A stretch of 64,000 nt of DNA. Origin: Aeromicrobium fastidiosum. GTDB lineage: Bacteria; Actinomycetota; Actinomycetes; Propionibacteriales; Nocardioidaceae. The stretch is taken from NCBI RefSeq assembly GCF_017876595.1, contig NZ_JAGIOG010000001.1:3286001-3350000 (forward strand), read 5' to 3'. A model generated the notes under the pieces. That model had not been told where the DNA came from. It was given only the letters and a program-made list of their open reading frames with translations, and did not search any database. This document shows, in pieces, positions 25,715-35,147 of this stretch (the first letter of the stretch is position 1; each line of letters starts with the position of its first letter). Made by a program: the position numbers and the translations under genes.

Positions 25715-26995
25715 TCAGAAGCTGACCGGGAGCTCGTCGACGCCGTAGACGAACGACAGCTGGCGGAACGTGAGCTCCTCCTGCGGCTTGGCCAGCGCCA
25801 GGTCGGGGAACCGCTGGAACAGCTTCGGCAGCGCGATGCGCAGCTCCATGCGGGCCAGCTCGGCACCGATGCAGCGGTGGATGCCGTGGCCGAAGGCGAG
25901 GTGACCCGACGACGGGACGCGCAGCGGGTCGAACTCGTCGGGCCGGTCGCCGGCCGTCTCCGGGTCGCGGTTGGCACCCGAGAGCGAGGCCAGGATGACG
26001 TCGCCGGCCTTGATCTGCTGGCCGAACAGCTCCATGTCGGCCCGGGCGAACCGTGGGAACGCGACCTGCACGACCGACAGGTAGCGCAGCAGCTCCTCGA
26101 CGACCCGGTCGACGTCCTCGGGCGTCCCGTTGCGGACGAGGTCGGCATAGGCCGGGTCGCGAAGCAGGACGATCGTGCCCAGCGCGATCATGCCCGCGGT
26201 GGTCTCGAACCCACCCGTGAAGATCCCGTCGGCCAGGCCAGCGAGGTCGAAGTCGCTGATCGTGTCGCCCTCGTCGCGGATGATCTGGCCCAGCAGCCCC
26301 GGGCCGGGCTCCTTGCGCTGACGGGCGACGGCCTCGAACAGGAACTTGCGCTGGTCGGAGACCGCGCCGAAAGCAGCGGCACCGCCGTTGGTCGCGTCGA
26401 AGCGGTCGCTGCCGAGCTTGGCGAACGCCTGGCTGTCGGCGTAGTCGAGGCCCAGCAGCGCGCAGATCGTCTGGAACGGGATCGGGAAGGCGACCGCCGT
26501 GCAGAGATCTGCCCCCGGTCCCTCGGCCTCGAGGGCGTCGAGCTGTGCGTCGACGAACTCGGTGATCATGGGCTCGAGACGGGCGAGCCGGCGCATCGTG
26601 AACTCAGGGGTGACGATCTTGCGCAGGCGCGTGTGCAGCGGCGGGTCGGTGAACCCGAGGCCGCCGATGTCGTCGGCCGTGGCCGGACCGTCGCCGTGGA
26701 ACAGGTGGCGGATGTCGTTGCTGTAGCTGTCGCGATCGGTCAGGATCGTGCGCGCCTCGTCATGGCCCGTCACGAGGTAGGCCGTGAACGTGAACGGCAG
26801 CTCGAGCTTGCGCATCGGCTCGGTGGCGCGCCAGTCTGCGATCTGCGGGAGGGTGTCCATCCCCTCGCGTTGCAAGGGGACCTTCGTCTCCTCGGGGATG
26901 AACGACAGGGCGCTGAGGTCGATGCCGTTCTTCTGGATGCGCTTGACGAGCATCCGCCCGACCCAACGGCGCACTCTTCCCTTGACGTCGACCAC
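25715..26995 (-). CDS. Cytochrome P450
   Basis: The 426-aa protein from GTG 26995 is a heme monooxygenase of bacterial (class I) type. The heme-ligand loop is FGHGIHRCIGAELARMEL, with the axial cysteine at about residue 365. The I-helix oxygen-activation segment is GGFETTAGMI. The ExxR helix falls in EELLRYLSVVQVAFPRFAR, although the usual ExxR spacing shows as E..L.. with R later. The substrate is unknown. No ferredoxin or reductase gene is adjacent, so redox partners must be encoded elsewhere. The downstream membrane-protein gene is nearly contiguous. Confidence 0.93.
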   Translation of the reverse strand: MVDVKGRVRRWVGRMLVKRIQKNGIDLSALSFIPEETKVPLQREGMDTLPQIADWRATEPMRKLELPFTFTAYLVTGHDEARTILTDRDSYSNDIRHLFHGDGPATADDIGGLGFTDPPLHTRLRKIVTPEFTMRRLARLEPMITEFVDAQLDALEAEGPGADLCTAVAFPIPFQTICALLGLDYADSQAFAKLGSDRFDATNGGAAAFGAVSDQRKFLFEAVARQRKEPGPGLLGQIIRDEGDTISDFDLAGLADGIFTGGFETTAGMIALGTIVLLRDPAYADLVRNGTPEDVDRVVEELLRYLSVVQVAFPRFARADMELFGQQIKAGDVILASLSGANRDPETAGDRPDEFDPLRVPSSGHLAFGHGIHRCIGAELARMELRIALPKLFQRFPDLALAKPQEELTFRQLSFVYGVDELPVSF

Positions 26996-27091
26996 GTGAA
27001 GAAACTACACGGCACGCTTGCAGGTTGACGCCAGCCGGTACAGGGTGTGACGAAAGCGTCGCCCACCGGCGCGCACTTTCGAGGGGGCTGA

Positions 27092-28543
27092 ATGAGCAAC
27101 GACGGAGCACGACCAGAGCAGCCGGCCGAGCTGAAGCGGGTCATGGGGCCGAGGCTCCTCCTGCTGTTCATCGTCGGCGACATCCTGGGTGCCGGTGTCT
27201 ACGCCGTCACGGGACAGATGGCCGGAGGCGTCGGCGGCATCGTCTGGCTGCCGTTCCTCGTGGCCTTCATCGTCGCCACCATCACGGCGTTGTCGTACCT
27301 CGAGCTCGTCACGAAGTACCCGCAGGCAGCCGGCGCGGCGCTGTACGCCCACAAGGCCTTCGGTGTGCACTTCATCACGTTCATCGTCGCCTTCGCCGTC
27401 GTCTGCTCCGGCATCACGAGCGCCTCGACGGCGTCCGCGACGCTCGCGGGATTCTTCACCGATGGCCTGGCGATCAACGGCTGGATCGACGAGGGCGGCG
27501 TCAGTGACGGCACCATCACCGCGATCGCGATGGGCTTCATGATCCTGCTCGCCGTGGTCAACCTGCGCGGCGTCGGCGAGAGCGTCAAGTTCAACGTCGT
27601 CCTCACGATCGTCGAGGTCTCGGCGCTCGCGATCGTCATCGGCGTCGGCTTCTATGTCATCGCCAACGGCAACGGCGACCTCAGCCGCATCACGGTCTTC
27701 GAGGACGCCAACGACAAGGGCTTGTTCCTGGCCGTGACAGCCGCGACGTCGATCGCGTTCTTCGCGATGGTCGGCTTCGAGGACGCCGTCAACATGGTCG
27801 AGGAGGTCGAGGAGCCGCAGAAGATCTTCCCGCGCACGATGCTGACGGGCCTCGGCATCGCGGTGATCCTCTACATGCTGGTGGCCGTGTCGGTGGTCAG
27901 CGTGCTGACGTCCGACCAGATCAAGACGATCAACGAGGAGGAGGGACGTGCCCTGCTGTCGGTCGTGTCGGTCGGCGCGCCCGACTTCCCGATCGACAAG
28001 ATCTTCCCGTTCCTCGCGGTGTTCGCGGTGGCCAACACGGCCCTGATCAACATGCTGATGGCGAGCCGCCTGATCTACGGCATGGCTCGCCAGGACGTGC
28101 TCCCCCGTCAGCTCGGGGCGGTGCTGCCGGGACGCCGGACGCCGTGGGCGGCCATCGTGTTCACGACCGCCATGGCGCTGGGCCTCATCTTCTACGTCCG
28201 TCAGGATCCCGACAGCGACATCGTCGTCAACCTGGCCAGCGTGACGTCGTTGCTGCTGCTGTGCGTCTTCGCGGTCGTCAACATCGCGTGCATGGTGCTG
28301 CGCGGCAAGAAGCACGACCACGTCAAGTCGTTCTTCACGTCGCCCGGCCCGCTGCCCTACGTGGGCGCGTTCCTGTGCCTGTTCCTCGTCGGCCCGTGGG
28401 TCGACCGCGACTCGATCGTGTACGAGATCGCCGGCGGCCTGATGGTCATCGGCGTGGCGCTGTGGGCCATCACGTTCGCGATCAACAAGGCGACCGGGCA
28501 GGGCGACAGCAGCTTCGAGGACGTCACTCGACTCAATGAGTGA
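27092..28543 (+). CDS. APC-family amino acid/amine permease
   Basis: The 483-aa integral membrane protein has about twelve transmembrane helices. It begins with the APC motif LLLLFIVGDILGAGVYAVTG (the helix 1 G-x-G substrate-binding break). Later signatures include GFEDAVNMVEEVEEPQKIFPR on helix 6 and the following loop, and ALINMLMASRLIYGMARQDVLP around helix 8. These are typical of cationic-amino-acid or amine transporters. The start ATG follows GAGGGGG. It stands alone, divergent from the P450 gene, with a terminator hairpin downstream. The substrate cannot be fixed from the sequence. Confidence 0.9.
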   Translation: MSNDGARPEQPAELKRVMGPRLLLLFIVGDILGAGVYAVTGQMAGGVGGIVWLPFLVAFIVATITALSYLELVTKYPQAAGAALYAHKAFGVHFITFIVAFAVVCSGITSASTASATLAGFFTDGLAINGWIDEGGVSDGTITAIAMGFMILLAVVNLRGVGESVKFNVVLTIVEVSALAIVIGVGFYVIANGNGDLSRITVFEDANDKGLFLAVTAATSIAFFAMVGFEDAVNMVEEVEEPQKIFPRTMLTGLGIAVILYMLVAVSVVSVLTSDQIKTINEEEGRALLSVVSVGAPDFPIDKIFPFLAVFAVANTALINMLMASRLIYGMARQDVLPRQLGAVLPGRRTPWAAIVFTTAMALGLIFYVRQDPDSDIVVNLASVTSLLLLCVFAVVNIACMVLRGKKHDHVKSFFTSPGPLPYVGAFLCLFLVGPWVDRDSIVYEIAGGLMVIGVALWAITFAINKATGQGDSSFEDVTRLNE

Positions 28544-28550
28544 TGCGCTC

Positions 28551-28594
28551 GCCGACTGAGGTGTTCGCCGACTGAGGTGTTCGCCGACTGAGCA
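28551..28594. repeat. Short tandem repeat after the permease gene
   Basis: Three consecutive copies of TCGCCGACTGAG separated by GTGT-type linkers (unit GTGTTCGCCGACTGAG, 16 bp; the first copy is partial). They directly follow the permease stop codon and precede the terminator hairpin. I see no coding or regulatory role. It probably arose by slippage. Confidence 0.6.
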
Positions 28595-28607
28595 TGTCCC
28601 TGCACGA

Positions 28608-28647
28608 ACGACGGCCCGCCTCCCCTCTCGGGGTGGCGGGCCGTCGT
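28608..28647. terminator. Bidirectional terminator hairpin
   Basis: ACGACGGCCCGCC pairs perfectly with GGCGGGCCGTCGT around a 14-base loop. It lies between the convergent permease and TerC genes. There is no strong U-tract, as is usual in high-GC actinobacteria. Confidence 0.75.
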
Positions 28648-28660
28648 CGTGGGGCGGGTG

Positions 28661-29704
28661 TCAGGCGTTGTCGTCCTGGACGCCGCTGTCGACCTTGGGC
28701 GTGCCGTCGGGGTTGAGACCGGCCTTCTCGCGCCGGCTCGACACCGTCAGGCTGACGATCGCGGTGATGCTGAGGATGCCGACGATGACGCCGAGGCTCA
28801 GCAGCGTCGGGATCTCGTAGACCTTGACGTGCTCGCCGCCGTTGATGAACGGCAGCTCGTTCTCGTGCAGCGCGTGCAGGATCAGCTTGACGCCGATGAA
28901 GCCCAGCAGGATCGCGAGGCCCTGCGACAGGTAGATGAGCTTCTTGAGCAGACCACCCAGCAGGAAGTACAGCTGACGCAGACCCATCAGGGCGAACACA
29001 TTGGCCGTGAAGACCAGGTAGGGCTCCTTGGTGAGGCCGTAGATCGCGGGGATCGAGTCGAGCGCGAACAGCAGGTCGGTCGTGCCGAGCGCGATGATCA
29101 CGAGGAACATCGGCGTGATGGCGCGCTTGCCGTTCTCGTGGACGAAGAGCTTGAGGCCGTCCCACTGCTCCGACACCGTGAAGCGCTTGCGCGCCATGCG
29201 CACGACCGCGTTCTCGCCGTCGTCGTCGTGATCGGTGTCCTTCATGAGGTTGTAGCCCGTGTAGAGCAGGAACGCTCCGAAGATGTAGAAGATCCACGAG
29301 ACCTGCTCGATGGCCACGGCACCCAGCGCGATGAAGATCCCGCGGAAGATGAGGGCGATGACGATGCCCACCATCAGGGCTTCCTGCTGGTACTTACGCG
29401 GCACCTTGAAGCTGGCCATGATGATGATGAAGATGAACAGGTTGTCGATCGACAGGCTGTACTCCGTCAACCATCCGGCGAAGAACTGCAGACCGAAGTC
29501 GCCGTCCTTGATCGTCGAGTCGTTGTGGTAGACCGAGACCCAGATGCCGAAGGCGATCGCGAGACCGACGTAGACGCTCAGGTAGGTCGCGCACTCCTTC
29601 ATCGACGGCTCGTGCGGACGACGAGCGACGATCAGGATGTCGAACAGCAGCACCGCGAGCGTCACGCCGATGGTGATCGCCCATTCGGTGGTGGATACGT
29701 TCAA
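28661..29704 (-). CDS. TerC/Alx family manganese-handling membrane protein
   Basis: The 347-aa protein has about nine transmembrane helices. The TerC/Alx hallmarks are FFAGWLTEYSLSIDNLFIFIIIM and ALGTTDLLFALDSIPAIYGLT, each with membrane-embedded acidic residues (EYSLSIDN and DLLFALDS). The family exports Mn2+ or helps metalate secreted proteins. Start is TTG 29704, six bases after GGAGGA. A yybP-ykoY-type riboswitch lies just upstream, which supports the manganese role. Confidence 0.92.
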   Translation of the reverse strand: MNVSTTEWAITIGVTLAVLLFDILIVARRPHEPSMKECATYLSVYVGLAIAFGIWVSVYHNDSTIKDGDFGLQFFAGWLTEYSLSIDNLFIFIIIMASFKVPRKYQQEALMVGIVIALIFRGIFIALGAVAIEQVSWIFYIFGAFLLYTGYNLMKDTDHDDDGENAVVRMARKRFTVSEQWDGLKLFVHENGKRAITPMFLVIIALGTTDLLFALDSIPAIYGLTKEPYLVFTANVFALMGLRQLYFLLGGLLKKLIYLSQGLAILLGFIGVKLILHALHENELPFINGGEHVKVYEIPTLLSLGVIVGILSITAIVSLTVSSRREKAGLNPDGTPKVDSGVQDDNA

Positions 29705-29723
29705 GAGAGTTCCTCCGGTCTTC

Positions 29724-29842
29724 GATAGGCCGGAGGTCTCTTCCGCCGCGTCGACTGATGTGTCGAGCGGCCCGCAAGACCGGGTGACTGCTGGGAGTCA
29801 CCGTGATGACGGCGTTGCGATCAGGGAATACTCCCCTCCGTC
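29724..29842 (-). ncRNA. yybP-ykoY manganese riboswitch controlling terC
   Basis: The minus-strand leader contains the yybP-ykoY landmarks: GGAGGGGAGTA near the 5' side (29829-29840), a GC-rich middle with CACCCGG and CTTGCGGGCCG, and the closing GGAAGAGACCTCCGGCC (29728-29745). The 3' aptamer segment CCTCCGG can pair with CCGGAGG at 29712-29718, which contains the terC ribosome site, across a short loop. That suggests translational control by Mn2+. The assignment is by remembered consensus; a covariance-model search would settle it. Confidence 0.8.
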
Positions 29843-29955
29843 GCACATTCTTGCAGGCAGAGCGCGAAACTGCCTCATCGAAGGCCGCCCGCTCGACGTG
29901 AGTGGCGCCTCACGGCCGCCGACGGGTGCCGGCAGATGTCTCGTCGTGGCCGGCC

Positions 29956-30522
29956 CTACGCCGCAGGCCCGTCGTCATCGAAGGCCGGCAGCCCGTCGAT
30001 GCTGGTGCGGTTCTTGGCCCGCCGGTAGTCGGCGATGCCCTCGGGCCCGCGTCGCTGCATGTTGGGCGACAACAGGTCACGCTCGTCGTCGAGCGTCATC
30101 AGCGGCAGCGCATAGCCGCACGAGTCGGACACCCGCTCGACGTCGACCACGATGACTGCGCGGGCGGCCGGGTTGTCGGGGAACCTGGCAGCCCATGCGG
30201 CGAACCCGTCGTCGTACCTGCTGACGACCCGCCCCGTCCCGTGGAGCCGCACGACGTTGGGCGTGCGGTCGAACGAGCAGAACATGATCGTGATGCGGCC
30301 GTTGCCCGGCTCCCGCACGTGGGCGATCGTCTCGGCACCGCTCGCCGTCAGGTCGAGGTAGGCCACGGTGCGGTCGTCGACGACGACGAACGTGTCGGCC
30401 AGCCCCTTGGGCGACACGTTGACGTGACCACCGGCCAGTGGCGCGGTGGCGACGAAGAAGACCGCCTGCCGCTCGATGAACTCGCGCAGCCGGTCGTCGA
30501 TCGAGGAGTGGACCTTGCCCAT
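29956..30522 (-). CDS. Pyridoxamine 5'-phosphate oxidase family protein
   Basis: The 188-aa protein has the split-barrel flavin fold. RLREFIERQAVFFVATAPLAGGHVNVSPKGLADTFVVVDDRTVAYLDLTASG is the conserved N-terminal PNPOx-like strand order, followed by NGRITIMFCSFDRTPNVVRLHGTGRVV. Members bind FMN or F420 and reduce varied substrates; this one lacks the C-terminal dimerisation motif of true PdxH, so it is not vitamin B6 oxidase. It begins 18 bp after the uvrB stop on the same strand and is probably co-transcribed with it. Confidence 0.85.
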   Translation of the reverse strand: MGKVHSSIDDRLREFIERQAVFFVATAPLAGGHVNVSPKGLADTFVVVDDRTVAYLDLTASGAETIAHVREPGNGRITIMFCSFDRTPNVVRLHGTGRVVSRYDDGFAAWAARFPDNPAARAVIVVDVERVSDSCGYALPLMTLDDERDLLSPNMQRRGPEGIADYRRAKNRTSIDGLPAFDDDGPAA

Positions 30523-30540
30523 GCGTCGGAGCGTAGCGCC

Positions 30541-32625
30541 TCAGGCACCGGCCTCCAGCATGCTGCGCAGCTCCTTCTTGAGGTCACCGATCTCGTCGCG
30601 CAACCGGGCCGCCACCTCGAACTGCAGCTCGGCCGCCGCGGCACGCATCTGCTCGCTGAGCTGCTCGATGAGATCAGCCAGCTCGCCCGACGGCAGGTCG
30701 GCCAGGTTCTTGGTGTGCTGGCCGAGCGGGACGGGGGCACCCTTGCGGCGCTTGTCACCGGTCGCCGCCAGCAGCGAGGCCGTGTCGGCGTCCTCGCGGG
30801 CCAGCATGTCGGTGATGTCGCCGATCTTGCGGCGCAGCGGCGTCGGGTCGATGCCGTGCTCGGTGTTGTAGGCGACCTGCTTGGCACGGCGCCGGTTGGT
30901 CTCGTCGATCGCGTACGCCATCGAGTCGGTGATGCGGTCGGCGTACATGATGACCTGGCCCGACACATTGCGTGCCGCGCGGCCGATCGTCTGGATGAGC
31001 GAGCGCTCCGAGCGCAGGAAGCCCTCCTTGTCGGCGTCGAGGATCGCCACGAGGCTGACCTCGGGCAGGTCGAGGCCCTCGCGCAGCAGGTTGATGCCCA
31101 CCAAGACGTCGTACTCCCCCATGCGCAGCTCGCGCAGCAGCTCGACGCGCCGCAGGGTGTCGACCTCGGAGTGCAGGTAGCGCGTGCGGATGCCGGCCTC
31201 GAGCAGGTAGTCGGTGAGGTCCTCGGACATCTTCTTGGTCAGCGTCGTGACCAGCACGCGCTCGTTCTTGTCGGTGCGGGTGCGGATCTGGGTGATCAGA
31301 TCGTCGATCTGCCCCTTGGTGGGCTTGACCACGACCTCGGGGTCGATCAGGCCCGTGGGACGGATGATCTGCTCGACGACATCGCCCTGCACCTTGTCCA
31401 TCTCGTAGTTGCCGGGGGTGGCCGACAGGTAGACCGTCTGGCCGATGCGCTCGAGGAACTCGGCCCACTTGAGCGGACGGTTGTCCATCGCGCTGGGCAG
31501 TCGGAAGCCGAAGTCGACGAGGTTGCGCTTGCGCGACATGTCGCCCTCGTACATCGCGCCGATCTGAGGGATCGTCACGTGCGACTCGTCGACCACCAGC
31601 ACGAAGTCGTCGGGGAAGTAGTCGAGCAGGCAGTGACCCGGGGTGCCCGGACCGCGCTGGTCCATGTGGCGCGAGTAGTTCTCGATGCCCGCACAGGTGC
31701 CGACCTGCTCCATCATCTCGATGTCGTAGGTCGTGCGCATGCGCAGACGCTGCGCCTCGAGCAGCTTGCCCTGCCCCTCGAGCTCGGCCAGGCGCTCCTC
31801 GAGCTCGACCTTGATCGTCTCGATCGCCCGGCGCATCGTCGCGGGGCCCGCCGCGTAGTGCGTGGCGGAGCCGACGAAGAGCTCCTGGTCGTCGCTCAGC
31901 ACCTCGCCGGTGACGGGGTGCAGCGTCATGAGCCGCTCGATCTCGTCGCCGAAGAACTCGACCCGGACGGCATGCTCCTGGTAGACGGGGAAGATCTCGA
32001 CGGTGTCTCCCTTGACCCGGAACGTGCCGCGGGTCGTGGCGACGTCGTTGCGGACGTACTGGGCCTCGACGAGCGTGCGCAGCAGCTGCTCGCGGGCCAT
32101 CTCCTCGCCCACCTTGAAGCCGATCATGCGCTCGAGGTACTCCTGCGCCGAGCCGAGGCCGTAGATGCACGAGACCGTCGCGACGACGATGACGTCGCGA
32201 CGCGTCAGCAGCGACCACGTGGCCGAGTGCCGCAGCCGCTCGACCTCCTCGTTGATCGAGGAGTCCTTCTCGATGTAGGTGTCGCTCTGCGCGATGTAGG
32301 CCTCGGGCTGGTAGTAGTCGTAGTACGAGACGAAGTACTCGACGGCGTTGTTCGGCAGCAGCTCGCGCAGCTCGTTGGCGAACTGGGCAGCCAGCAGCTT
32401 GTTGGGCATCATGACCAGCATCGGACGCTGCAGGCGCTCGGCCAGCCAGGCGGTCGTCGCGGTCTTGCCGGTGCCCGTGGCGCCCAGCAGGACGTTGTCC
32501 ATCGCACCGGCCTTGATGCGCTTCTCGAGCTCGGCGATCGCCGCGGGCTGGTCGCCCGCCGGGACGTAGTCGGACACGACCTCGATGGGGGCGACCTGGC
32601 GCTTAAGCTCTGAAACGGACCTCAT
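30541..32625 (-). CDS. uvrB: Excinuclease ABC subunit B
   Basis: UvrB is the helicase-like damage-verification subunit of nucleotide excision repair. In the 694 aa are the Walker A GATGTGKT (48-55), the beta-hairpin [11 protein letters not shown] (about 101-111) that inserts between strands, DESH (helicase motif II variant), [30 protein letters not shown] and the C-terminal UVR domain ([20 protein letters not shown]...[16 protein letters not shown]) that contacts UvrC. The length is normal. Divergent from the tetR gene at 32676. I see no LexA box in the short upstream region. Confidence 0.97.
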   Translation of the reverse strand: MRSVSELKRQVAPIEVVSDYVPAGDQPAAIAELEKRIKAGAMDNVLLGATGTGKTATTAWLAERLQRPMLVMMPNKLLAAQFANELRELLPNNAVEYFVSYYDYYQPEAYIAQSDTYIEKDSSINEEVERLRHSATWSLLTRRDVIVVATVSCIYGLGSAQEYLERMIGFKVGEEMAREQLLRTLVEAQYVRNDVATTRGTFRVKGDTVEIFPVYQEHAVRVEFFGDEIERLMTLHPVTGEVLSDDQELFVGSATHYAAGPATMRRAIETIKVELEERLAELEGQGKLLEAQRLRMRTTYDIEMMEQVGTCAGIENYSRHMDQRGPGTPGHCLLDYFPDDFVLVVDESHVTIPQIGAMYEGDMSRKRNLVDFGFRLPSAMDNRPLKWAEFLERIGQTVYLSATPGNYEMDKVQGDVVEQIIRPTGLIDPEVVVKPTKGQIDDLITQIRTRTDKNERVLVTTLTKKMSEDLTDYLLEAGIRTRYLHSEVDTLRRVELLRELRMGEYDVLVGINLLREGLDLPEVSLVAILDADKEGFLRSERSLIQTIGRAARNVSGQVIMYADRITDSMAYAIDETNRRRAKQVAYNTEHGIDPTPLRRKIGDITDMLAREDADTASLLAATGDKRRKGAPVPLGQHTKNLADLPSGELADLIEQLSEQMRAAAAELQFEVAARLRDEIGDLKKELRSMLEAGA

Positions 32626-32675
32626 GCGTCGAGCCTACGACCAGCCACCGACAGAGCACCTCTAAAGTGAGACCC

Positions 32676-33332
32676 ATGGTCGTTTCGGAACGCCGCGCAG
32701 AGCGCAAGAGGGAGATCCTGGAGGCGACGCGGACCCTGTTCGACGAGCGCGGAGTGAGGGACGCCCAGATCGAGGACATCGCCCGGGCCGTCGGCATCAA
32801 CCGCGCGATCATCTACCGCCACTTCTCCGGCAAGGAGGAGCTGTTCGCCGAGACCCTCGTCGGATACCTGCAGGAGCTCGATCGCACGCTGGCCGCCGTC
32901 GACGACCCCACGGTCGACCCCGAGCAGCGCCTGCGCACCATCACCGCGACGTTCCTCGACTTCGGCGCGGCACTCCCGGCATTCGTCGACTGCGCGCAGG
33001 CGCTGCTGCGCCGACGCGGCGAGGAGCTCATGGAGGAGGTCAGCCAGAAGGTCATGATCGACCTCGGCCTGGCCATGGCAGGTTGCCTCAACCACGCCGT
33101 CGAGATCCTGCAGGCCGGCGTCGCGTCCGGGCAGTTCCACGTCCGCGACCCCAACCTGATGGCCAACATCTTCTACACGCAGGCGCTCGGCGTCCTCAAC
33201 CTCGCGACCCTGCAGCTGTCGGTGCGCGAGGAGAACCCGGGCCTGCCCGCGGTCGACGCCGTGCCGTTCGACGAGGTCAAGTCGCTCGTGCTGATCGCAG
33301 CCGTCGCGATGGCCCGCGGCACCGAGTCCTGA
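32676..33332 (+). CDS. TetR-family transcriptional regulator
   Basis: The 218-aa protein carries the TetR N-terminal helix-turn-helix: ERKREILEATRTLFDERGVRDAQIEDIARAVGINRAIIYRHFSGKEELF (residues about 10-58). The C-terminal ligand-binding domain (60-218) is helical (LNHAVEILQAGVASGQF, LMANIFYTQALGVLNLA). Such repressors usually control a neighbouring gene. The adjacent candidates are the short-chain dehydrogenase 5 bp downstream, with which it is probably co-transcribed, and divergent uvrB, which is less likely. Ligand unknown. ATG 32676 is chosen over GTG 32667. Confidence 0.88.
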   Translation: MVVSERRAERKREILEATRTLFDERGVRDAQIEDIARAVGINRAIIYRHFSGKEELFAETLVGYLQELDRTLAAVDDPTVDPEQRLRTITATFLDFGAALPAFVDCAQALLRRRGEELMEEVSQKVMIDLGLAMAGCLNHAVEILQAGVASGQFHVRDPNLMANIFYTQALGVLNLATLQLSVREENPGLPAVDAVPFDEVKSLVLIAAVAMARGTES

Positions 33333-33337
33333 CGCCC

Positions 33338-34000
33338 GTGCCCCGCGGGCTGGTCACGGGCGTCGCCCTCACCGGCGGCATCGCCGCGGGCATCGTGACG
33401 CGGCTGGAGTCGGACGGCTGGGACGTCGTGACGTCCGACCTCTCCGGCAGCCACCTCGACTGCGACCTCTCCGAGCCGGACGCACCTGGCGAGCTCGTCG
33501 CACGGGCCCTGCGCGAGCACGGCCCCCTCGACGCCCTGGTGCTGAGCCACTCCCATGACGTCGAGACGGGGATCCTCGACACGACGGCGGAGAGCTTCGA
33601 CCGGCACGTCGCGGTCAACGCGCGGGCCGCCCTGCTCATGATCGCGGCGTTCGCGCGCCAGGTCGTCGACGGCGGCGCGGTCGTGGCCCTCACGAGCGAC
33701 GCCACGACCGGCAACCTCCCCTACGGTGCCTCCAAGGGTGCCCTCGACCGCATCGTGATCTCCGCCGCGAGGGAGCTCGGGCCCCTCGGCATCTCCGCCA
33801 ACGTGCTCAACCCCGGGCCGATCGACACGGGCTGGATGGACGACGACGTCCGCGCGGGCCTGCTGCCGCACCACCCCCTTGGGCGGCTCGGCGAGCCCCG
33901 CGACGTCGCGGACGTCGTCGCTTTCTTGGTCTCGCCGGCCGGCCGCTGGATCTCCGGCCAGCTGCTGCACGCCGACGGCGGGTTCAGCTCGAGGTTCTAG
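33338..34000 (+). CDS. Short-chain dehydrogenase/reductase
   Basis: The 220-aa protein from GTG 33338 has an SDR fold. A slightly unusual nucleotide loop, GVALTGGIAAGI, replaces TGxxxGIG; DLSGSHLDCDLSEPD follows. Active-site ALTSDATTGNLPYGASKGALDRI has Tyr and Lys of YxxxK and a Ser/Thr position before. NPGPIDTGWM and the C-terminal GRWISGQLLHADGGFSSRF are classical-SDR features. It lies 5 bp after the tetR stop, so it is probably the regulated target. Substrate unknown. It converges with the 34016 gene at 15 bp. Confidence 0.85.
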   Translation: MPRGLVTGVALTGGIAAGIVTRLESDGWDVVTSDLSGSHLDCDLSEPDAPGELVARALREHGPLDALVLSHSHDVETGILDTTAESFDRHVAVNARAALLMIAAFARQVVDGGAVVALTSDATTGNLPYGASKGALDRIVISAARELGPLGISANVLNPGPIDTGWMDDDVRAGLLPHHPLGRLGEPRDVADVVAFLVSPAGRWISGQLLHADGGFSSRF

Positions 34001-34015
34001 CGGGGCGCAACGGGG

Positions 34016-34975
34016 CTACGCGAAAGCGTCGACGCCAGTGCGCTCGGCCGACAGCGCCCACAGGCGGGCAGCCTGCTCCGGATCGGTCGCATGGGCCGCG
34101 ACACCACGCCGCGGACCGTCCGGCACGTTCGGTGCCGCGACGTCGCAGTCCTCGAGGTAGAGACCGCCCAGGCCGTCGAGCTGCGGTGAGGTCGCCGCCC
34201 ACACCTGCGTCGCGGCCCCCTGCTCGGGCGACTTGAACGCCGAGGCGTTCTTCGGGGACCCGTCGGCGTTGACCCAGCCCATCGCCACCTGCTCCTCGAG
34301 GGGCAGGTGCCGCTGCAGCGGGGTCAGGATGCCGCCAGGGTGCAGGGAGAACGCCCGCAGGCCCGACTCGCGGCCGAGGGCGTCGAGGTGCACGGCGAAC
34401 AGGGCGTTGGCGGTCTTGGCCTGACCGTAGGCGTCCCACTTGTCGTAGTCGCCGCTCGTGAAGTCGATGTCGTCCCAGCGGATGCCGGAGCGCAGGTGGC
34501 CGGTGGACGAGACCGACACGACGCGGGCCCCGTCGGCGAGGGCCGGGCGCAACCGGTTGACGAGGGCGAAGTGGCCGAGGTGGTTGGTGGCGAACTGGGC
34601 CTCCCACCCCGGACCGACACGGGTCTCGGGCGTCGCCATGATGCCGGCGCTGTCGATCACGGCGTCGAGCGTGCGGCCGCTGTCGACGAAGCGGGCTGCG
34701 AAGGAGGCGACGCTGTCGAGGTCGCCGAGGTCGAGCTCGTCGACGTCGACGCGGTCGATGCCCGCGAGCTGCTCGCGGGCACTGTCGGGGCGGCGGGCTG
34801 GCACCACGACATCGGCACCTGCCTTCACGAGGGCGCGGGTCGTCTCGATGCCGATGCCGGAGTAGCCGCCGGTCACGAGGATGGTCCGGCCGGTCAGGTC
34901 GATGCCCGCGAGCACGTCGTCGGCGGTTGACTGGGCTCCGAAGCCGGAGCCGATGGGCTGCTGCGTGGTGGTCAT
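34016..34975 (-). CDS. SDR family oxidoreductase (retinol-dehydrogenase-like)
   Basis: The 319-aa product is read from ATG 34975. The Rossmann motif TILVTGGYSGIGIETTRAL (about 25-43), DSAGIMATPETR, QFATNHLGHFALVNRL, VVSVSSTGHLR and the active site YGQAKTANALFAVHL are all present. This is the extended pattern of WWOX/retinol-dehydrogenase-like SDRs common in actinobacteria. The substrate is unknown. It converges with the 33338 SDR gene but is a different subfamily. Confidence 0.88.
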   Translation of the reverse strand: MTTTQQPIGSGFGAQSTADDVLAGIDLTGRTILVTGGYSGIGIETTRALVKAGADVVVPARRPDSAREQLAGIDRVDVDELDLGDLDSVASFAARFVDSGRTLDAVIDSAGIMATPETRVGPGWEAQFATNHLGHFALVNRLRPALADGARVVSVSSTGHLRSGIRWDDIDFTSGDYDKWDAYGQAKTANALFAVHLDALGRESGLRAFSLHPGGILTPLQRHLPLEEQVAMGWVNADGSPKNASAFKSPEQGAATQVWAATSPQLDGLGGLYLEDCDVAAPNVPDGPRRGVAAHATDPEQAARLWALSAERTGVDAFA

Positions 34976-35059
34976 GACGTCGACGCTAGGTGCTGGAGTG
35001 CGCTCCAACGCAAGCCGGGCGGACCGATCTTTCTACGTTCAGGTCGTCCCGGCAGCGCA

Positions 35060-35103
35060 AACGCAGAGACATCGGTCCCTGAGTGGACCGATGTCTCTGC
35101 GTT
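35060..35103. terminator. Terminator-like hairpin downstream of the thiolase gene
   Basis: Arms of 19 bases (35060-35078 and 35085-35103; core GAGACATCGGTCC) pair perfectly around a 6-base loop. It lies 45 bp after the thiolase stop on the minus strand and before the next start at 34975. A second small hairpin, CTGCCGAAAGGCAG, lies at about 35118-35131. Confidence 0.75.
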
Positions 35104-35147
35104 GCTGCTGCTCTGACTGCCGAAAGGCAGCAAGATGCGTCCCTGGG

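Noticed and set aside
29902-32613. 903-codon plus-strand frame
   Set aside because: Antisense shadow of uvrB and the PNPOx gene; no domain pattern and no ribosome site.
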